The translations under genes and the position numbers were made by a program. Under the pieces are notes generated by a model. It worked only from the letters and a program-made list of their open reading frames with translations, was not told the origin of the DNA and made no database searches. This document shows positions 1 through 9,566 of a DNA stretch of 64,000 nucleotides, in pieces. The DNA comes from Sorangium aterium (GTDB taxonomy: Bacteria > Myxococcota_A > Polyangia > Polyangiales > Polyangiaceae). Positions within the stretch are counted from its first letter, which is position 1. Each line of letters begins with the position of its first letter. The stretch covers positions 2,604,001 through 2,668,000 of the forward strand of contig NZ_JAQNDK010000001.1 of the NCBI RefSeq assembly GCF_028368935.1, written 5' to 3'.

Positions 1-503
<503 letters not shown>

Positions 504-542
504 TCGCGGCCGCGCTTCGGCCGCGCGCCGCTCGACCCCGCG

Positions 543-914
543 CTAGGAGCGCTCGCCCGAGCCGTCCTTGATCTCTCGGAGCAGCTCCTCGATCCGCCGC
601 TCGGCGTCGGGCCCCTCGTCGTAAAAGAAGCGCAGCGTCGGCACCACGCGCAGCCCCATCGTGCGGGCGACGTCCCTGCGCAGCCGGCCCGAGGCCGCCT
701 CCAGCCCCTTGAGCAGGGCGCGGCGCGCCGCGGCGTCCTCCGCCCCGAACTCGTGGCGCACGTGGACCTTCGCGCTCTGCAGGTCGTCGGTGATCTCCAC
801 GCGCGACACGAGAACGCCGGCGATCCGCGGGTCACGCAGATCCCGGAGCAGGTTGGACAGGTCCTCACGGAGCCGCTCGGCGACCCGCGTCGCCCGCTTC
901 ACCACGCCGCTCAT
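543..914 (-). CDS. rbfA: 30S ribosome-binding factor RbfA
   Basis: RbfA binds the 30S subunit late in maturation and assists 16S rRNA 5'-end processing and cold adaptation. The 123-residue protein has the usual length and the KH-like fold signature: basic N-terminus (VVKRATRVAERLREDLSNLL), DPRIAGVLVSRVEITDDL, then AKVHVRHEFG and the LRVVPTLRFFYDEGPDAERRIEELL block. The ATG start overlaps the TGA of the DUF503 gene by four bases (ATGA), which implies translational coupling. It is the last gene of the rimP-nusA-infB operon seen here; truB and rpsO, which often follow, are not next to it, and convergent aat closes the unit. High certainty. Confidence 0.95.
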   Translation of the reverse strand: MSGVVKRATRVAERLREDLSNLLRDLRDPRIAGVLVSRVEITDDLQSAKVHVRHEFGAEDAAARRALLKGLEAASGRLRRDVARTMGLRVVPTLRFFYDEGPDAERRIEELLREIKDGSGERS

Positions 915-1306
915 TCGTCGTCCTCTGCGTCCTCGAGCATGTCCGAGGGCGCTCCCAGATCTCCATCGTCACGGCCGAGCGCCTGCTCGATGCCGCCCTG
1001 CACCCCAGCGCCGCCATCGCCGAACGGCACGATCTCTGTCGCCCGATCCGTGAGGACGGCGTGCGGCAGCGACCCCGCCATCGCGGCCACGTCCGCGAGG
1101 ACCTTGTCGCACATGACCGCCGAGTTCGAGACGACCGCGACGCCGAGCGTCGCCCGCCTCGGATCGTCGAGCACGCCGACCTCGGCGATCGACACGCGCA
1201 TCCGGCTCTGCGCCCGCTCCTTCAAGGAGCGCACCACGCTGCGCTTGTCCTTGAGGGAGCGGGCCCCGACGATATCGAGACGGAGACGGAGGACGCCCAC
1301 GAACAT
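911..1306 (-). CDS. DUF503 / YlxP-like protein
   Basis: This 131-residue protein matches the DUF503 (YlxP) family, a small cytoplasmic protein of unknown biochemical role usually encoded between infB and rbfA. The diagnostic start is MFVGVLRLRLDIVGARSLKD followed by KRSVVRSLKER and VSIAEVGVLDDPRRATLGVAVVS. The C-terminal 30 residues are acidic and Gly-rich (ending LEDAEDDE), beyond the usual family length. It begins ten bases downstream of the infB stop and overlaps rbfA by four bases. Operon position supports a link to ribosome biogenesis, but no activity can be assigned from the sequence. Confidence 0.9.
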   Translation of the reverse strand: MFVGVLRLRLDIVGARSLKDKRSVVRSLKERAQSRMRVSIAEVGVLDDPRRATLGVAVVSNSAVMCDKVLADVAAMAGSLPHAVLTDRATEIVPFGDGGAGVQGGIEQALGRDDGDLGAPSDMLEDAEDDE

Positions 1307-1316
1307 CGGATGAGGC

Positions 1317-4300
1317 TCAGAGCTTCGTCTTGACCTCTTCGATCTCGAAGCTCTCGATGATGTCGCGCTCCTTGATGTCCGAGTAGCCCTCGAGCGAGAT
1401 ACCGCACTCGAACCCCTCGACCACCTCTTTCACGTCATCCTTGAACCGGCGCAACCCGGACAGGCGACCCGTCCAGACCACGGCGTTGTCCCGGATGAGG
1501 CGCGCCTCGCCGGTGCGCTTGACCGAGCCGCTGATGGCCATGCAGCCGGCGACCGTGCCCGCCTTCGTGATCTTGAAGACCTGGCGGACCTCGGCGCGGC
1601 CGAGGACCTTCTCCACCTTCGTCGCGGGGAGGAGTCCCTCCATCGCGCTCCGGATGTCGTCGACGGCGTTGTAGATGATGTTGTAGAGCCGGATCTCGAC
1701 GCCCTCGTTCTCGGCCAGAGCGCCCGCCTTGCCGGCCGGCCGGACGTTGAAGCCGACGATGATCGCCTTCGACGCGACCGCCAGGTTGACGTCGCCCTCG
1801 GTGATGCCGCCGACGGCGCCGTTCACGATCGTGACCTTCACCTTCTGGGTCGAGAGCTTCGCCAGCGCGTGGATGATCGCCTCGACCGAGCCCTGCACGT
1901 CGCCCTTGATGATCAGCTTGAGCTCGAGCTGATCGGCCTCCTGCAGGTTCTTCGTGATGGACTCGAGCGAGACGCGCGAGTCCTGCGGGATCAGCGTCTT
2001 CGACGCCTTCTTGCGCCGGGTCTCCGCGATCTCCTCCGCGGTCTTCCCGTCCTTGACGGCGTGGACGGGATCACCCGCGCTCGGCACCTCGTTGAGGCCA
2101 AGGACCTCGACGGGCGTCGCGGGGCCGGCCTCGGCGACGGAGCGCCCGAGCTCGTCGGTCATCGCCCGGACCTTGCCCCACGCGGCGCCGGCCAGGAGGA
2201 TGTCGCCCGTGCGGAGCGTGCCGTCCTGGACCATGACGCGCGCGACCGGGCCGCGGCCACGATCGAGCAGCGCCTCGATGACGGTGCCGCTGGCGCGCTT
2301 CTTCGGGTTGGCGCGGAGGTCCTGGACCTCGGCGAGGAGCAGGACCGACTCGAGGAGCTGCTCGATGCCCTGCCCCATCTTCGCCGACACGCTGCAGAAC
2401 ATCGTCTCGCCGCCCCACTCCTCGGGCTGCAACCCGAGCGCGGCGAGGTCGCGCTTGATCTTGTCGGCGTCGGCGCCCGGCTTGTCGATCTTGTTCACCG
2501 CGACGATGATCGGCACCTTCGCGGCCTGTGCGTGCGAGATCGCCTCCTTGGTCTGAGGCATCACGCCGTCGTCGGCCGCGACCACCAGGATCACGATGTC
2601 GGTGAGCGAGGCGCCGCGGGCGCGCATCGCCGTGAACGCCTCGTGGCCCGGCGTGTCGAGGAACGCGATCGTTCCGCGCGGCGTCTCGACGCGGTAAGCG
2701 CCGATGTGCTGGGTGATCCCGCCGGCCTCTCCCTCGGCGACCGTGGCCTTCCTGATCCTGTCGAGGAGCGAGGTCTTGCCGTGGTCGACGTGGCCCATGA
2801 CGGTGACGATGGGCGGCCGGATCTCGACCTCCTCGTCGGTTTCGGCCCCGGCCTGCATGGCCGCGGTCAACGTGTCCTGCTCGCTGACGGCCACGTCCTC
2901 TACGCTCCAGCCGAACTCGCTGGCGAGGATCTTCGCGGTCTCGGCGTCGAGCGTGCTGTTGATGTTCACGCCCGTCATGCCCATCGACAGGAGCCGCATG
3001 AGCACGTCCGTCGCCTTCAGGCTCATCTTCGCGGCGAGCTGCTGAAGCGTGACCTGCTCCTCGATCTTGATGACCTTCTTGTGCGAGGCCATCTCCTGCG
3101 TGGAGACCTGGACCGGCTTGCGCGGGAGCCCGCCTCCCGGGCGCGGCCGCCCGAACATCCCCGGGCGAGTGTTCCGACCGCCCATGGGCCGGCCGCCCGG
3201 ACCGAAGCTGGGACCACCAGGGCGCGCTTGCTGGGCGTTGGCGCGCGGATCGTAGGTCGTGCGCCGCGCCGGCGGTGTGCCGGTGCGGGCAGCCGGCATC
3301 GTGACGCCGGGGCGCCCCTGCCATACCTCGATGCCGGTCTTCGGCGGCGAGGACGGGCGGCGCGGCGCCTGTCCCGGCGTGCCGGCCGGCTCTTCCGGCT
3401 TGGCCGCGGGGGTCGACACGGGCGGCGTGGTGGGCCGAGTGCCCGGGCGGGCCGCGGCCGGAGCCCCGGACCGCTGCGGCGCGGGCGGCGGCGACGTCGG
3501 CCGCGACGCCCCCTGCGCCGGAGCGGGCGCCGAGGGCGCGGCTTGCGGCCGGGCCGGCGCCTGCGCCGCGGCTGCTGCGGGAGCAGCGGCTGCTGCGGCA
3601 GGCGCGGTTGCTGCGGGCGCTGCGGCAGGCGCAGGCGCTGCGGCAGGCGCTGCTGCGGGCGCCGCTGCTGCGGGCGCTGCGGCAGGCGCAGGGGTCGGCG
3701 CGGGCGCGGCCGCCTGCGCGGGGGCGGCTGCAGGCGCCTCGGGCGCGGCCGCCACGGGGGCGGGCGCCGGTGCGGCGGCGGTGGCAGGCGGCGCCGCGAC
3801 AGGCGGCGCAGGCTTCGGCTCGGGCGAGGTCACCTTCGTCTCCTCCGCGGCCGCGGACGCCGCGGCAGGCGCGGTTGCTGCGGGAGCGGGAGCCGCCGGG
3901 GGCGGCGGCGCTGGGGGCGCAGCCGCAACAGGCGGCATCGCCGGGGCAGGCGCAGTGGGCGCGGGTGCGGGAGCAGGCTCGCGCAGGCTCGCGGCGACGA
4001 CCGGCTCGTGGGCCGGCGCCGAGGGCGCTGCGACGGGAACGGCGGGCGGCGGCGGAGCGGGGCGACGGGGCGGCGCTTCTTCCTGAACGGCGCGCTCGCG
4101 CGGCGGCGAAGCCGGAACGGACACAGCCGCAGGCCGAGAGGGCGCAGGCTCCGGAGCAGCGCGAACGGGCGCCTCCGACAGGTCAGGCCCGCGGCCCGGC
4201 GAGGACGGCTCGGGCTCGGCCCCAGGCCGGGCGCGGCGCTTCACGACCGTGGGGCGGATCCTCTCCTCCACCACCTCGGGCGACTTCTGCCGCTCGAGGT

Positions 4301-4448
4301 GTCGCTTCACCCGCTCGACGACGTCGGACTCGACGGCGCTCATGTGATTGCGCACGTCGCCTATACCCATGGACTGGAAGAGCGCGACCAGCGTCTTCTG
4401 GTCCATGTTCAGCTGCTTGGCGACCTCGTAGACCCGGACTTTGCTCAT
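1317..4448 (-). CDS. infB: Translation initiation factor IF-2
   Basis: IF-2 is the GTPase that places fMet-tRNA on the 30S subunit and promotes subunit joining. The 1043-residue protein opens with the IF2_N fold ([20 protein letters not shown]). It is followed by a very long Ala/Pro low-complexity linker (roughly residues 75-430), a second IF2_N-like segment ([20 protein letters not shown]), then the G domain from about residue 545 with [17 protein letters not shown] and NKID, and domains II-IV. The linker makes it clearly longer than enterobacterial IF-2, as is usual in myxobacteria. It starts 15 bases after the ylxR-type gene and is followed ten bases later by DUF503. The linker DNA is repetitive (GGCGCTGCT-like) and may be prone to length change. 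High certainty. Confidence 0.97.
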   Translation of the reverse strand: MSKVRVYEVAKQLNMDQKTLVALFQSMGIGDVRNHMSAVESDVVERVKRHLERQKSPEVVEERIRPTVVKRRARPGAEPEPSSPGRGPDLSEAPVRAAPEPAPSRPAAVSVPASPPRERAVQEEAPPRRPAPPPPAVPVAAPSAPAHEPVVAASLREPAPAPAPTAPAPAMPPVAAAPPAPPPPAAPAPAATAPAAASAAAEETKVTSPEPKPAPPVAAPPATAAAPAPAPVAAAPEAPAAAPAQAAAPAPTPAPAAAPAAAAPAAAPAAAPAPAAAPAATAPAAAAAAPAAAAAQAPARPQAAPSAPAPAQGASRPTSPPPAPQRSGAPAAARPGTRPTTPPVSTPAAKPEEPAGTPGQAPRRPSSPPKTGIEVWQGRPGVTMPAARTGTPPARRTTYDPRANAQQARPGGPSFGPGGRPMGGRNTRPGMFGRPRPGGGLPRKPVQVSTQEMASHKKVIKIEEQVTLQQLAAKMSLKATDVLMRLLSMGMTGVNINSTLDAETAKILASEFGWSVEDVAVSEQDTLTAAMQAGAETDEEVEIRPPIVTVMGHVDHGKTSLLDRIRKATVAEGEAGGITQHIGAYRVETPRGTIAFLDTPGHEAFTAMRARGASLTDIVILVVAADDGVMPQTKEAISHAQAAKVPIIVAVNKIDKPGADADKIKRDLAALGLQPEEWGGETMFCSVSAKMGQGIEQLLESVLLLAEVQDLRANPKKRASGTVIEALLDRGRGPVARVMVQDGTLRTGDILLAGAAWGKVRAMTDELGRSVAEAGPATPVEVLGLNEVPSAGDPVHAVKDGKTAEEIAETRRKKASKTLIPQDSRVSLESITKNLQEADQLELKLIIKGDVQGSVEAIIHALAKLSTQKVKVTIVNGAVGGITEGDVNLAVASKAIIVGFNVRPAGKAGALAENEGVEIRLYNIIYNAVDDIRSAMEGLLPATKVEKVLGRAEVRQVFKITKAGTVAGCMAISGSVKRTGEARLIRDNAVVWTGRLSGLRRFKDDVKEVVEGFECGISLEGYSDIKERDIIESFEIEEVKTKL

Positions 4449-4463
4449 GCACCTCGCTCCACG

Positions 4464-5618
4464 TTAACCAATCCGCCTCACCCATCCGCGCGGGCGACGA
4501 TTTGCGGCCACTCTGTCCACCGTCGAGGCGCGTCCGGTAGGACCGGACATCGCCGCCCTGCCCCCGACCGCGCCGCCTCCCCCCATGCCCGGCGCAGTAG
4601 CAAGAAGCCGACCGGACTCACTCTCCGGCCCCCGCCGCTCTTCGCGGCTGGTAAGCGCGCCCTGCGGGCTGCCGGGTATTCCCCCGACCTCCTCGGACGC
4701 CGCGAGAACCCCGACCCCGGGGCTTTCGCGCTCCACGCCCGACGTCCCCGGCTCGCGGCGACGCCGGAGGCCAGCATGGCCAGGCGGCGCCTTCCGTTGC
4801 TCGGGGCTCCCGCCTTCCTCTGATCGGGCGGCTGCATTGCGCGAAGGCCGCCCCCTGCGACCGGCGCCGCGGCGCGCATCGTCCGCGGCGTCCTCGCCTC
4901 GCTCGACGCGCGCGCACGTGTCCACGACGTGCGCTGCGTTCGCGACGGCAGCGGCGATCGGCGCCGCTGAGATCGCCATCACGGCAACGCCGCGCTCGCG
5001 CGGGCCGCCCACCAGGGCGCCGAGCCCCAGCTTGCTGCCCCACGCGACGGCGCGCCCTTCGGCGACGGCGCGCCGGACCTCCGGCAGATCCGCGCCTGCC
5101 GCCGCGTCGCACGCGACCAGGACGAGCGCGGCTTCACCCCGCACGCACGACCCCACGACCGCATCGGCGCCGATCGCCGCGCTCTGGGAGCGGACGGCGG
5201 CGCGGATGAGCCCCTGGAGCCGGCGCTCGGTCGCCTCTCGGATCGCCCGCGCCAGCGAGACGGTCGTGAGCGGCTCGACGCCCTGCGTGGCCTGATCGCC
5301 GGCGCCCTCGGCGCCTCCTCCAGCGGCCCCCACGATCGCGTGGACACGTCCCTTCGCGGCGCGGGCGAGCCCCCGGGCGACCGCCGCCGAGAGGCAGTCC
5401 TTCCGCGGGTGCACGTGTGCGCCCCGCCCAAACCCGCCGTCGCCGGGATCGACCGCGATCACGCCGCCAGGACCAAGGATGAGCCGGACGAGCGGACGAG
5501 CGCCGCGGACGTCGTCGACGCCGACGCGCTCCCCGCAGCCGACGCACGTGCGCACTCGCCCCTTCTCGAAGGGCTCGCGCTCACCCGCGTCGCTCTGTCT
5601 GCTCACCGCCGATTCCAT
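4464..5618 (-). CDS. YlxR (DUF448) domain fused to an L7Ae-like domain and a disordered tail
   Basis: The gene sits between nusA and infB, where many bacteria carry ylxR and sometimes ylxQ as separate genes. Residues about 20-85 are YlxR-like: GRVRTCVGCGERV, then RLILGPGGVIAVDPG and GRGAHVHPRKDCL. Residues about 120-235 resemble the L7Ae/YlxQ RNA-binding fold: AAIGADAVVGS, ALVLVACDAAAGAD, AVAWGSKLGLGALVGG and GVAVMAISAAPIAAAV. The last 150 residues are low-complexity, Arg/Gly/Glu-rich and probably disordered. YlxR proteins are described as RNA-binding proteins affecting RNase P or nucleoid functions, and L7Ae folds bind kink-turns, so an RNA-binding role is reasonable but inferred. Start ATG 5618; nusA ends 26 bases upstream. 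Confidence 0.85.
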   Translation of the reverse strand: MESAVSRQSDAGEREPFEKGRVRTCVGCGERVGVDDVRGARPLVRLILGPGGVIAVDPGDGGFGRGAHVHPRKDCLSAAVARGLARAAKGRVHAIVGAAGGGAEGAGDQATQGVEPLTTVSLARAIREATERRLQGLIRAAVRSQSAAIGADAVVGSCVRGEAALVLVACDAAAGADLPEVRRAVAEGRAVAWGSKLGLGALVGGPRERGVAVMAISAAPIAAAVANAAHVVDTCARVERGEDAADDARRGAGRRGRPSRNAAARSEEGGSPEQRKAPPGHAGLRRRREPGTSGVERESPGVGVLAASEEVGGIPGSPQGALTSREERRGPESESGRLLATAPGMGGGGAVGGRAAMSGPTGRASTVDRVAANRRPRGWVRRIG

Positions 5619-5644
5619 CCTCGATCCTCTTCCTCCCCGACAGC

Positions 5645-7288
5645 CTATGCGTGCCTCGCCTCTACAGCGCGACGAACGTCCGCCCGCGCCGCATCGAGCA
5701 CCTTCTGCTCGCTTTCAACGAAATCCCGCGCCCCCTGCTTGATGGCGCGCGCCTTCTTGATGCCGAGGCCGGTGCGGATCGCCAGCCGATCCTCGTCCTC
5801 CCGCAGCACGTCCTCGACGCTGCGGTACCCGGCCTCCTCCAGCAACACCACCGTCCGATCGCCGACGCCGCGGATGAACATCAGCCGCTCGCGGTCGGTG
5901 AGCGGCTCGGTGCGTGAGCTCGCCGAGCGGATGCGCTCCTGCCGCAGCCGCTCCATCGTCGTGTCCGCCTGCGACTTGATGCGCTCGGCGGCCTCGGCGC
6001 CGCCGAGGCCCGGGATGGCCGCGAGCTCCTCGACCGAGGCCTCGCTGACCTCCTCGAGCGCGCGGAAGCCGAGCCGATACATGGACTTGGCGATCTGCTC
6101 CGTCACCACGTCCATCTGCTGCAAGGCGGAGATCGCCTCTTCTTCCATCTGCTTGAACTTGGTCTCGCTGATGATGTCGAGCTTCCAGTTCGTGAGCTGC
6201 GCGGCGAGCCGCACGTTCTGGCCCTTGCGCCCGATCGCGAGCGACAGCTTCTCGTCCGGGACCACGAGCTCCATGCGCCCGTCGGCCTCGTCGACGATCA
6301 CCTTGTGCACCTCGGCCGGCTGGATCGCGGCGATGACGTAGCGCGCCGGATCCCGATCGAACGGCACGATGTCGATCTTCTCGCCGCGGAGCTCCTGGAC
6401 GACCGCCTGCACGCGCGAGCCCTTCATGCCCACGCACGCGCCCACCGGGTCGACGTCCGCGTCGCGGCTGGTCACCGCGATCTTCGAGCGGGCGCCCGGC
6501 TCGCGTGCGACCGACACGATCCGCACGATGCCCTCGTAGATCTCGGGGACCTCGGCCTCGAAGAGCTTCTCGACGAGCCGGGGATCGGAGCGAGAGAGGA
6601 TGACCTGCGGGCCGCGGGCCTCGCGATCGATGTCCTTCACGTACGCCACGATGCGGTCCCCGGGCCGGTACGTCTCGCGCGGCGTCTGCTCGCGGAACGT
6701 GAGCACGCCCTCGGTGCGGCCGATGTCGACGATGATGTTGTTGCCCTTCTCGAACCGCCGCACGATGCCGCGGATGAGCTCGCCCTTGCGATCCTTGTAC
6801 TCGTTGAAGATGAGATCGCGCTCGGCGTCGCGCACGCGCTGCAGCAGGACCTGCTTCGCCGTCTGCGCGGCGATGCGCCCGAAGGTCGTGCGGCCGTGCT
6901 TGAGCTTCAGGATGTCGCCGTATTCCTTGTCCTGATCGCGCGCCTTCTCCGCGTCCTCGGGCCGCCAGAAGACCTGGAAGCCGAGCTCCTCGCCCAGGGT
7001 CGCGTCCAGCTTCAGCTTGTCCACGTCAGTGATGGAGATCTCGCGCTCCGGCTCCGTCACGGCCTCGACCACGGTCATGTACTGGAAGAGGTCGATCTGC
7101 CCGGTGTCCTCGTTGAAGCGCGCCTCGAGCTCGCGGGTGGGGCCGAAGACGCTCTGCGCGGCCTTCAAGATCGCGGCCTCGATCGTCTCGACGAGGATCT
7201 TCTTGTCGATCCCCTTCTCCTTCGCGACCTGATCGAGGATGCTGCCGAGGCTCGTCTCCGAGGTCGGCATCGCTGCCATCGTTGCCAT
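5645..7288 (-). CDS. nusA: Transcription termination/antitermination protein NusA
   Basis: NusA binds RNA polymerase and nascent RNA and controls pausing, termination and antitermination. The 547 residues contain the NusA N-terminal domain (LGSILDQVAKEKGIDKKILV), an S1 domain (about 140-205; GELIRGIVRRFEKGNNIIVD), two KH domains (GARSKIAVTSRD, DPVGACVGMKGSRVQAV, KLSLAIGRKGQNVRLAAQL) and helix-hairpin-helix repeats near the C-terminus (IPGLGGAEAAERI, RGVGDRTVVLLEEAGY). Length and order match the family. ATG 7288 is the first of several close Met codons (also residue 7), so the exact start is open. The gene lies 30 bases downstream of rimP. Because NusA acts on terminators, the terminator in this operon's leader (8050-8089) could mediate feedback. 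Confidence 0.97.
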   Translation of the reverse strand: MATMAAMPTSETSLGSILDQVAKEKGIDKKILVETIEAAILKAAQSVFGPTRELEARFNEDTGQIDLFQYMTVVEAVTEPEREISITDVDKLKLDATLGEELGFQVFWRPEDAEKARDQDKEYGDILKLKHGRTTFGRIAAQTAKQVLLQRVRDAERDLIFNEYKDRKGELIRGIVRRFEKGNNIIVDIGRTEGVLTFREQTPRETYRPGDRIVAYVKDIDREARGPQVILSRSDPRLVEKLFEAEVPEIYEGIVRIVSVAREPGARSKIAVTSRDADVDPVGACVGMKGSRVQAVVQELRGEKIDIVPFDRDPARYVIAAIQPAEVHKVIVDEADGRMELVVPDEKLSLAIGRKGQNVRLAAQLTNWKLDIISETKFKQMEEEAISALQQMDVVTEQIAKSMYRLGFRALEEVSEASVEELAAIPGLGGAEAAERIKSQADTTMERLRQERIRSASSRTEPLTDRERLMFIRGVGDRTVVLLEEAGYRSVEDVLREDEDRLAIRTGLGIKKARAIKQGARDFVESEQKVLDAARADVRRAVEARHA

Positions 7289-7318
7289 GACGTCCCTGTC
7301 TCCTGATCTTTCTTCTCT

Positions 7319-7969
7319 CTACTTGCGCTTCTCGGAGCCGCGCTCGCTCCGCTTTGAGCCCGACCGCGGAGCCGCCTCCGCGAGCTGCCTGATCTGCCCC
7401 GACTCCTTAGCGGGCTCCTTGCCCTGCCGCTGCCCCTTCTTGGCTTTGGGCTGTGACGGGAGCTCGAAGACGAGGCGCGCCTCCACGACATCCGCGAACG
7501 GGACCGCGATCCGCTTGCCATCGACCAGCACCGCGACCTGCCCCTCCGGAGCCTCGAGGAGCTCGCCCCGGAGCAGCCGCTGGCCGTCCGGCGCGGGGCG
7601 CGACAGCTTCACCTTCGCCGTCCTGCCGAGGAAACGAGCGAACTCGGCCGCTGTACGCAGCCGCCGATCGAGGCCAGGAGAGCTGACCTCGAGGTTGTAA
7701 TGGTTGGGTATGAGATCCTCGACGTCGAGGACCGATGAGACGTCGCGCGACACGTCCGCGCAGTCCTCGAGCGTGACCCCGCCGCCCGCGTCCTCCACGC
7801 CCTCGCGTTCGATCGTGAGCCGCAGCGTCCAGCCCGCCCGCTCCCGCTCCGTGGTCCACTCCAGATCGACGAGCGTGACCCCGTGCGACGCGAGCACCGG
7901 CGCGACGGCGTCGCGGACGCGCCCGAGATCGAACACGGCTCTGGTCGAAGGCTCCATGGGTTGCTGCAT
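7319..7969 (-). CDS. rimP: Ribosome maturation factor RimP
   Basis: RimP is needed for 30S subunit maturation. The frame shows the RimP core: VTLVDLEWTTERERAGWTLR, DCADVSRDVSSVLDVEDLIP, then YNLEVSSPGLDRRL and FLGRTAKVKLSRP. The 216-residue product from ATG 7969 is somewhat longer than typical because of a basic, Lys/Arg/Gln-rich tail. The frame is open further upstream to 8140, but that stretch would run through the terminator hairpin and its A/T tract, so the start near 7969 (or ATG 7957) is chosen; a GAGGG lies 13 bases upstream of 7969. First gene of the rimP-nusA-infB operon. Confidence 0.9.
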   Translation of the reverse strand: MQQPMEPSTRAVFDLGRVRDAVAPVLASHGVTLVDLEWTTERERAGWTLRLTIEREGVEDAGGGVTLEDCADVSRDVSSVLDVEDLIPNHYNLEVSSPGLDRRLRTAAEFARFLGRTAKVKLSRPAPDGQRLLRGELLEAPEGQVAVLVDGKRIAVPFADVVEARLVFELPSQPKAKKGQRQGKEPAKESGQIRQLAEAAPRSGSKRSERGSEKRK

Positions 7970-8049
7970 GTGAGAGACGTCACCCTCGGCGGATCCGGGT
8001 CCTCCTAGCGCGATCGGCCCCGAGCGAGGGTGCCCGGTACCACTGCGCC

Positions 8050-8089
8050 AAAAAAAAAGAGCCGATTCCCCGAACTGGGAACCCGGCTC
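8050..8089 (-). terminator. Rho-independent terminator in the rimP-nusA leader
   Basis: Read on the minus strand, GAGCCG pairs with CGGCTC (6 bp), continues after a small internal loop through TTCCC/GGGAA (5 bp) around a 6-base loop, and is followed at once by a run of nine T (the A tract at 8050-8058 on the plus strand). This is a textbook intrinsic terminator. It lies 80 bases before the rimP start and about 230 bases after the serA stop. It either ends serA transcription or acts as an attenuator for the rimP-nusA operon. Confidence 0.85.
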
Positions 8090-8099
8090 GCGGATCCGC

Positions 8100-8122
8100 C
8101 TAGTTGTCGGCGGACAACCTAG
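8100..8122. promoter_or_regulatory. Inverted repeat adjoining the leader terminator
   Basis: CTAG-TTGTC-GGCG-GACAA-C-CTAG forms a near-perfect dyad (9-bp arms, 4-base loop, one bulged C) ten bases from the terminator stem. It could be an operator or an RNA hairpin of the nusA leader. The symmetry is seen directly; the function is guessed. Confidence 0.4.
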
Positions 8123-8320
8123 TCGAATGCGGGCCTTCATGCAAGGGGGGATACGGGCAAACCGCCCCTGCGCGGCCGGGGATCTCCCGCCGGTTCATCT
8201 TCGCGTTTTTCGCGTCTTCGCGGCGTCTTCGCGGCGGCCTGCGGCGCGTCAGCGCCGGAGCGCTCCCCCGCCGCGCGGCAGTCGCGACAGCCTCGCGTCG
8301 CGCCCGCCGGGTCCCTCGAG

Positions 8321-9529
8321 TTACGCCAGATTCGGCAGCGCGACGATATCCACGTGCAGGACCTCCTCGAACGCCGCGATTTCCTTCAGACAGGCCTCGC
8401 TCGGCCGGCCGGAGACGCGCATCTTCGTGCAGGTCGCGGTGGCCCCCTCGAAGACGGTGTTTGAAATCTCCTCGATGTTGATCCCGTGGCGCTTCATGAC
8501 GCTGAGCGTGTTCGCGAGGACGCCGACCTTGTCCATCATCCGGACGACGACCGCGTAGCGGGCGGGCGACGTAGCGCAGATGTTGACCACGTTGGGCAGC
8601 TCCTCCTCCGTCATGAAGGCACGGATGATCCGGGCCGTCTCGAGGGCCACCGCGCGCTGGGCCTGCTCCGTCTGCGCGCCGACGTGCGGGGTGCCGTAGA
8701 CGAGCCCTCGCCCGAGGAGGTGCGACTCGAACGGCGCCGAGCTCTTGTCAGGCTCGGTGGCGAACACGTCAAGGCCGACCCGCAGCCCCTTGCGCGGAAT
8801 GAGCTCCTCGAGCGCGGCGTAATCCATCACCTCGGGGCGCGCGGCGTTCACGACGATGGCGCCGTCGGGGAGCGCCTCGAGGACGCTCCGGCTGACGATG
8901 CCGCGCGTCTGCGGGGTGGCCGTCAGATGGACCGTGAAGATGTCAGAGCGGGCAGCCAGATCTTCCAAGGTCCGGGCATAGCTGACGTCCAGCTTGGCAG
9001 CGCGGCCCGGCGTCAACGAGCGCGACCAAGCGTGCGGCTCGAGGCCGAACGCGCGGGCGCGCAGGAGCACCTCACGGCCGATCGCGCCGAGCCCCGCGAT
9101 CCCGATCCGCCGACCGAACAGGCCCCGGGCCACCGAGTACTTCGCCTTCTCCCAGCGGCCGGCCCTGAGCTCCGACGTCGCATCGACCAGGCGGCGGTCC
9201 AGCGCGAGGATGAAGGCCATCGTCAGCTCTGCCACCGCGGTCGCGTTCTTGCCGGGACAGTTCGCCACGTAGATGCCGCGCGCGCTCGCGGCCGCGACGT
9301 CGATCGTCCCCACGCCGACCCCTGCCCTCACGATCAGGTTGAGCTGCCGCCCGGACGCGATCGCCTTCGCCGTGACCTCCGTGGAACGAACGACGAGAAT
9401 GCCGATCCCGTCGAGGGCCGCCGGCAGCGAGTCTCTGGTGAGCTCCGGCCGGGACTCGATCTCGATCCCGAGCACCTTGAGCTCTTCCAGAGCCGAGAGG
9501 TCCATCTTATCGGCTACTAGCAGGCGCAT
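8321..9529 (-). CDS. serA: D-3-phosphoglycerate dehydrogenase with C-terminal ACT domain
   Basis: This 2-hydroxyacid dehydrogenase fits SerA, which oxidises 3-phosphoglycerate to 3-phosphohydroxypyruvate, the first step of serine synthesis. Landmarks: NLIVRAGVGVGTIDVAAA, NCPGKNATAVAELTM, the NAD motif GLFGRRIGIAGLGAIGREVL, the catalytic Arg in NAARPEVMDY (usually NxARGG), the Glu in GLDVFATEP and the His in TPHVGAQT. The last 70 residues (ARYAVVVRMMDKVGVLANTL to LHVDIVALPNLA) are an ACT domain of the serine-binding type. The product is 402 residues with no extra ASB domain, so it is the short ACT form. The ATG shares bases with the first ATG of the divergent lipoprotein frame. High family certainty; the substrate is inferred. 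Confidence 0.88.
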   Translation of the reverse strand: MRLLVADKMDLSALEELKVLGIEIESRPELTRDSLPAALDGIGILVVRSTEVTAKAIASGRQLNLIVRAGVGVGTIDVAAASARGIYVANCPGKNATAVAELTMAFILALDRRLVDATSELRAGRWEKAKYSVARGLFGRRIGIAGLGAIGREVLLRARAFGLEPHAWSRSLTPGRAAKLDVSYARTLEDLAARSDIFTVHLTATPQTRGIVSRSVLEALPDGAIVVNAARPEVMDYAALEELIPRKGLRVGLDVFATEPDKSSAPFESHLLGRGLVYGTPHVGAQTEQAQRAVALETARIIRAFMTEEELPNVVNICATSPARYAVVVRMMDKVGVLANTLSVMKRHGINIEEISNTVFEGATATCTKMRVSGRPSEACLKEIAAFEEVLHVDIVALPNLA

Positions 9530-9566
9530 GCGGACGGGAACCGTAACAGAAAAGCTCTCGCCGACG

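Larger units (their letters stand above)
7970..8320. other. Leader/intergenic region between serA and rimP
   Basis: The 351-base gap contains no convincing gene. It holds, on the minus strand, an intrinsic terminator (8050-8089) and an adjacent inverted repeat (8100-8122), both upstream of rimP. A weak promoter candidate on the minus strand reads TTGCAT, 17 bases, TAGGTT (about 8113-8141) and would start transcripts just ahead of the hairpins. Near 8200-8250 there are short direct repeats of CGTCTTCGCGG. No tRNA cloverleaf was found, although a tRNA often precedes rimP in enterobacteria. Confidence 0.55.

Noticed and set aside
1869-4823. 984-codon plus-strand frame opposite infB
   Set aside because: Produced by the Ala/Pro-coding repeats of IF-2 read on the other strand.
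8090-8320. tRNA gene before rimP, as in enterobacterial metY-rimP-nusA operons
   Set aside because: No T-loop or acceptor pairing could be assembled; only the terminator and a short dyad are present.
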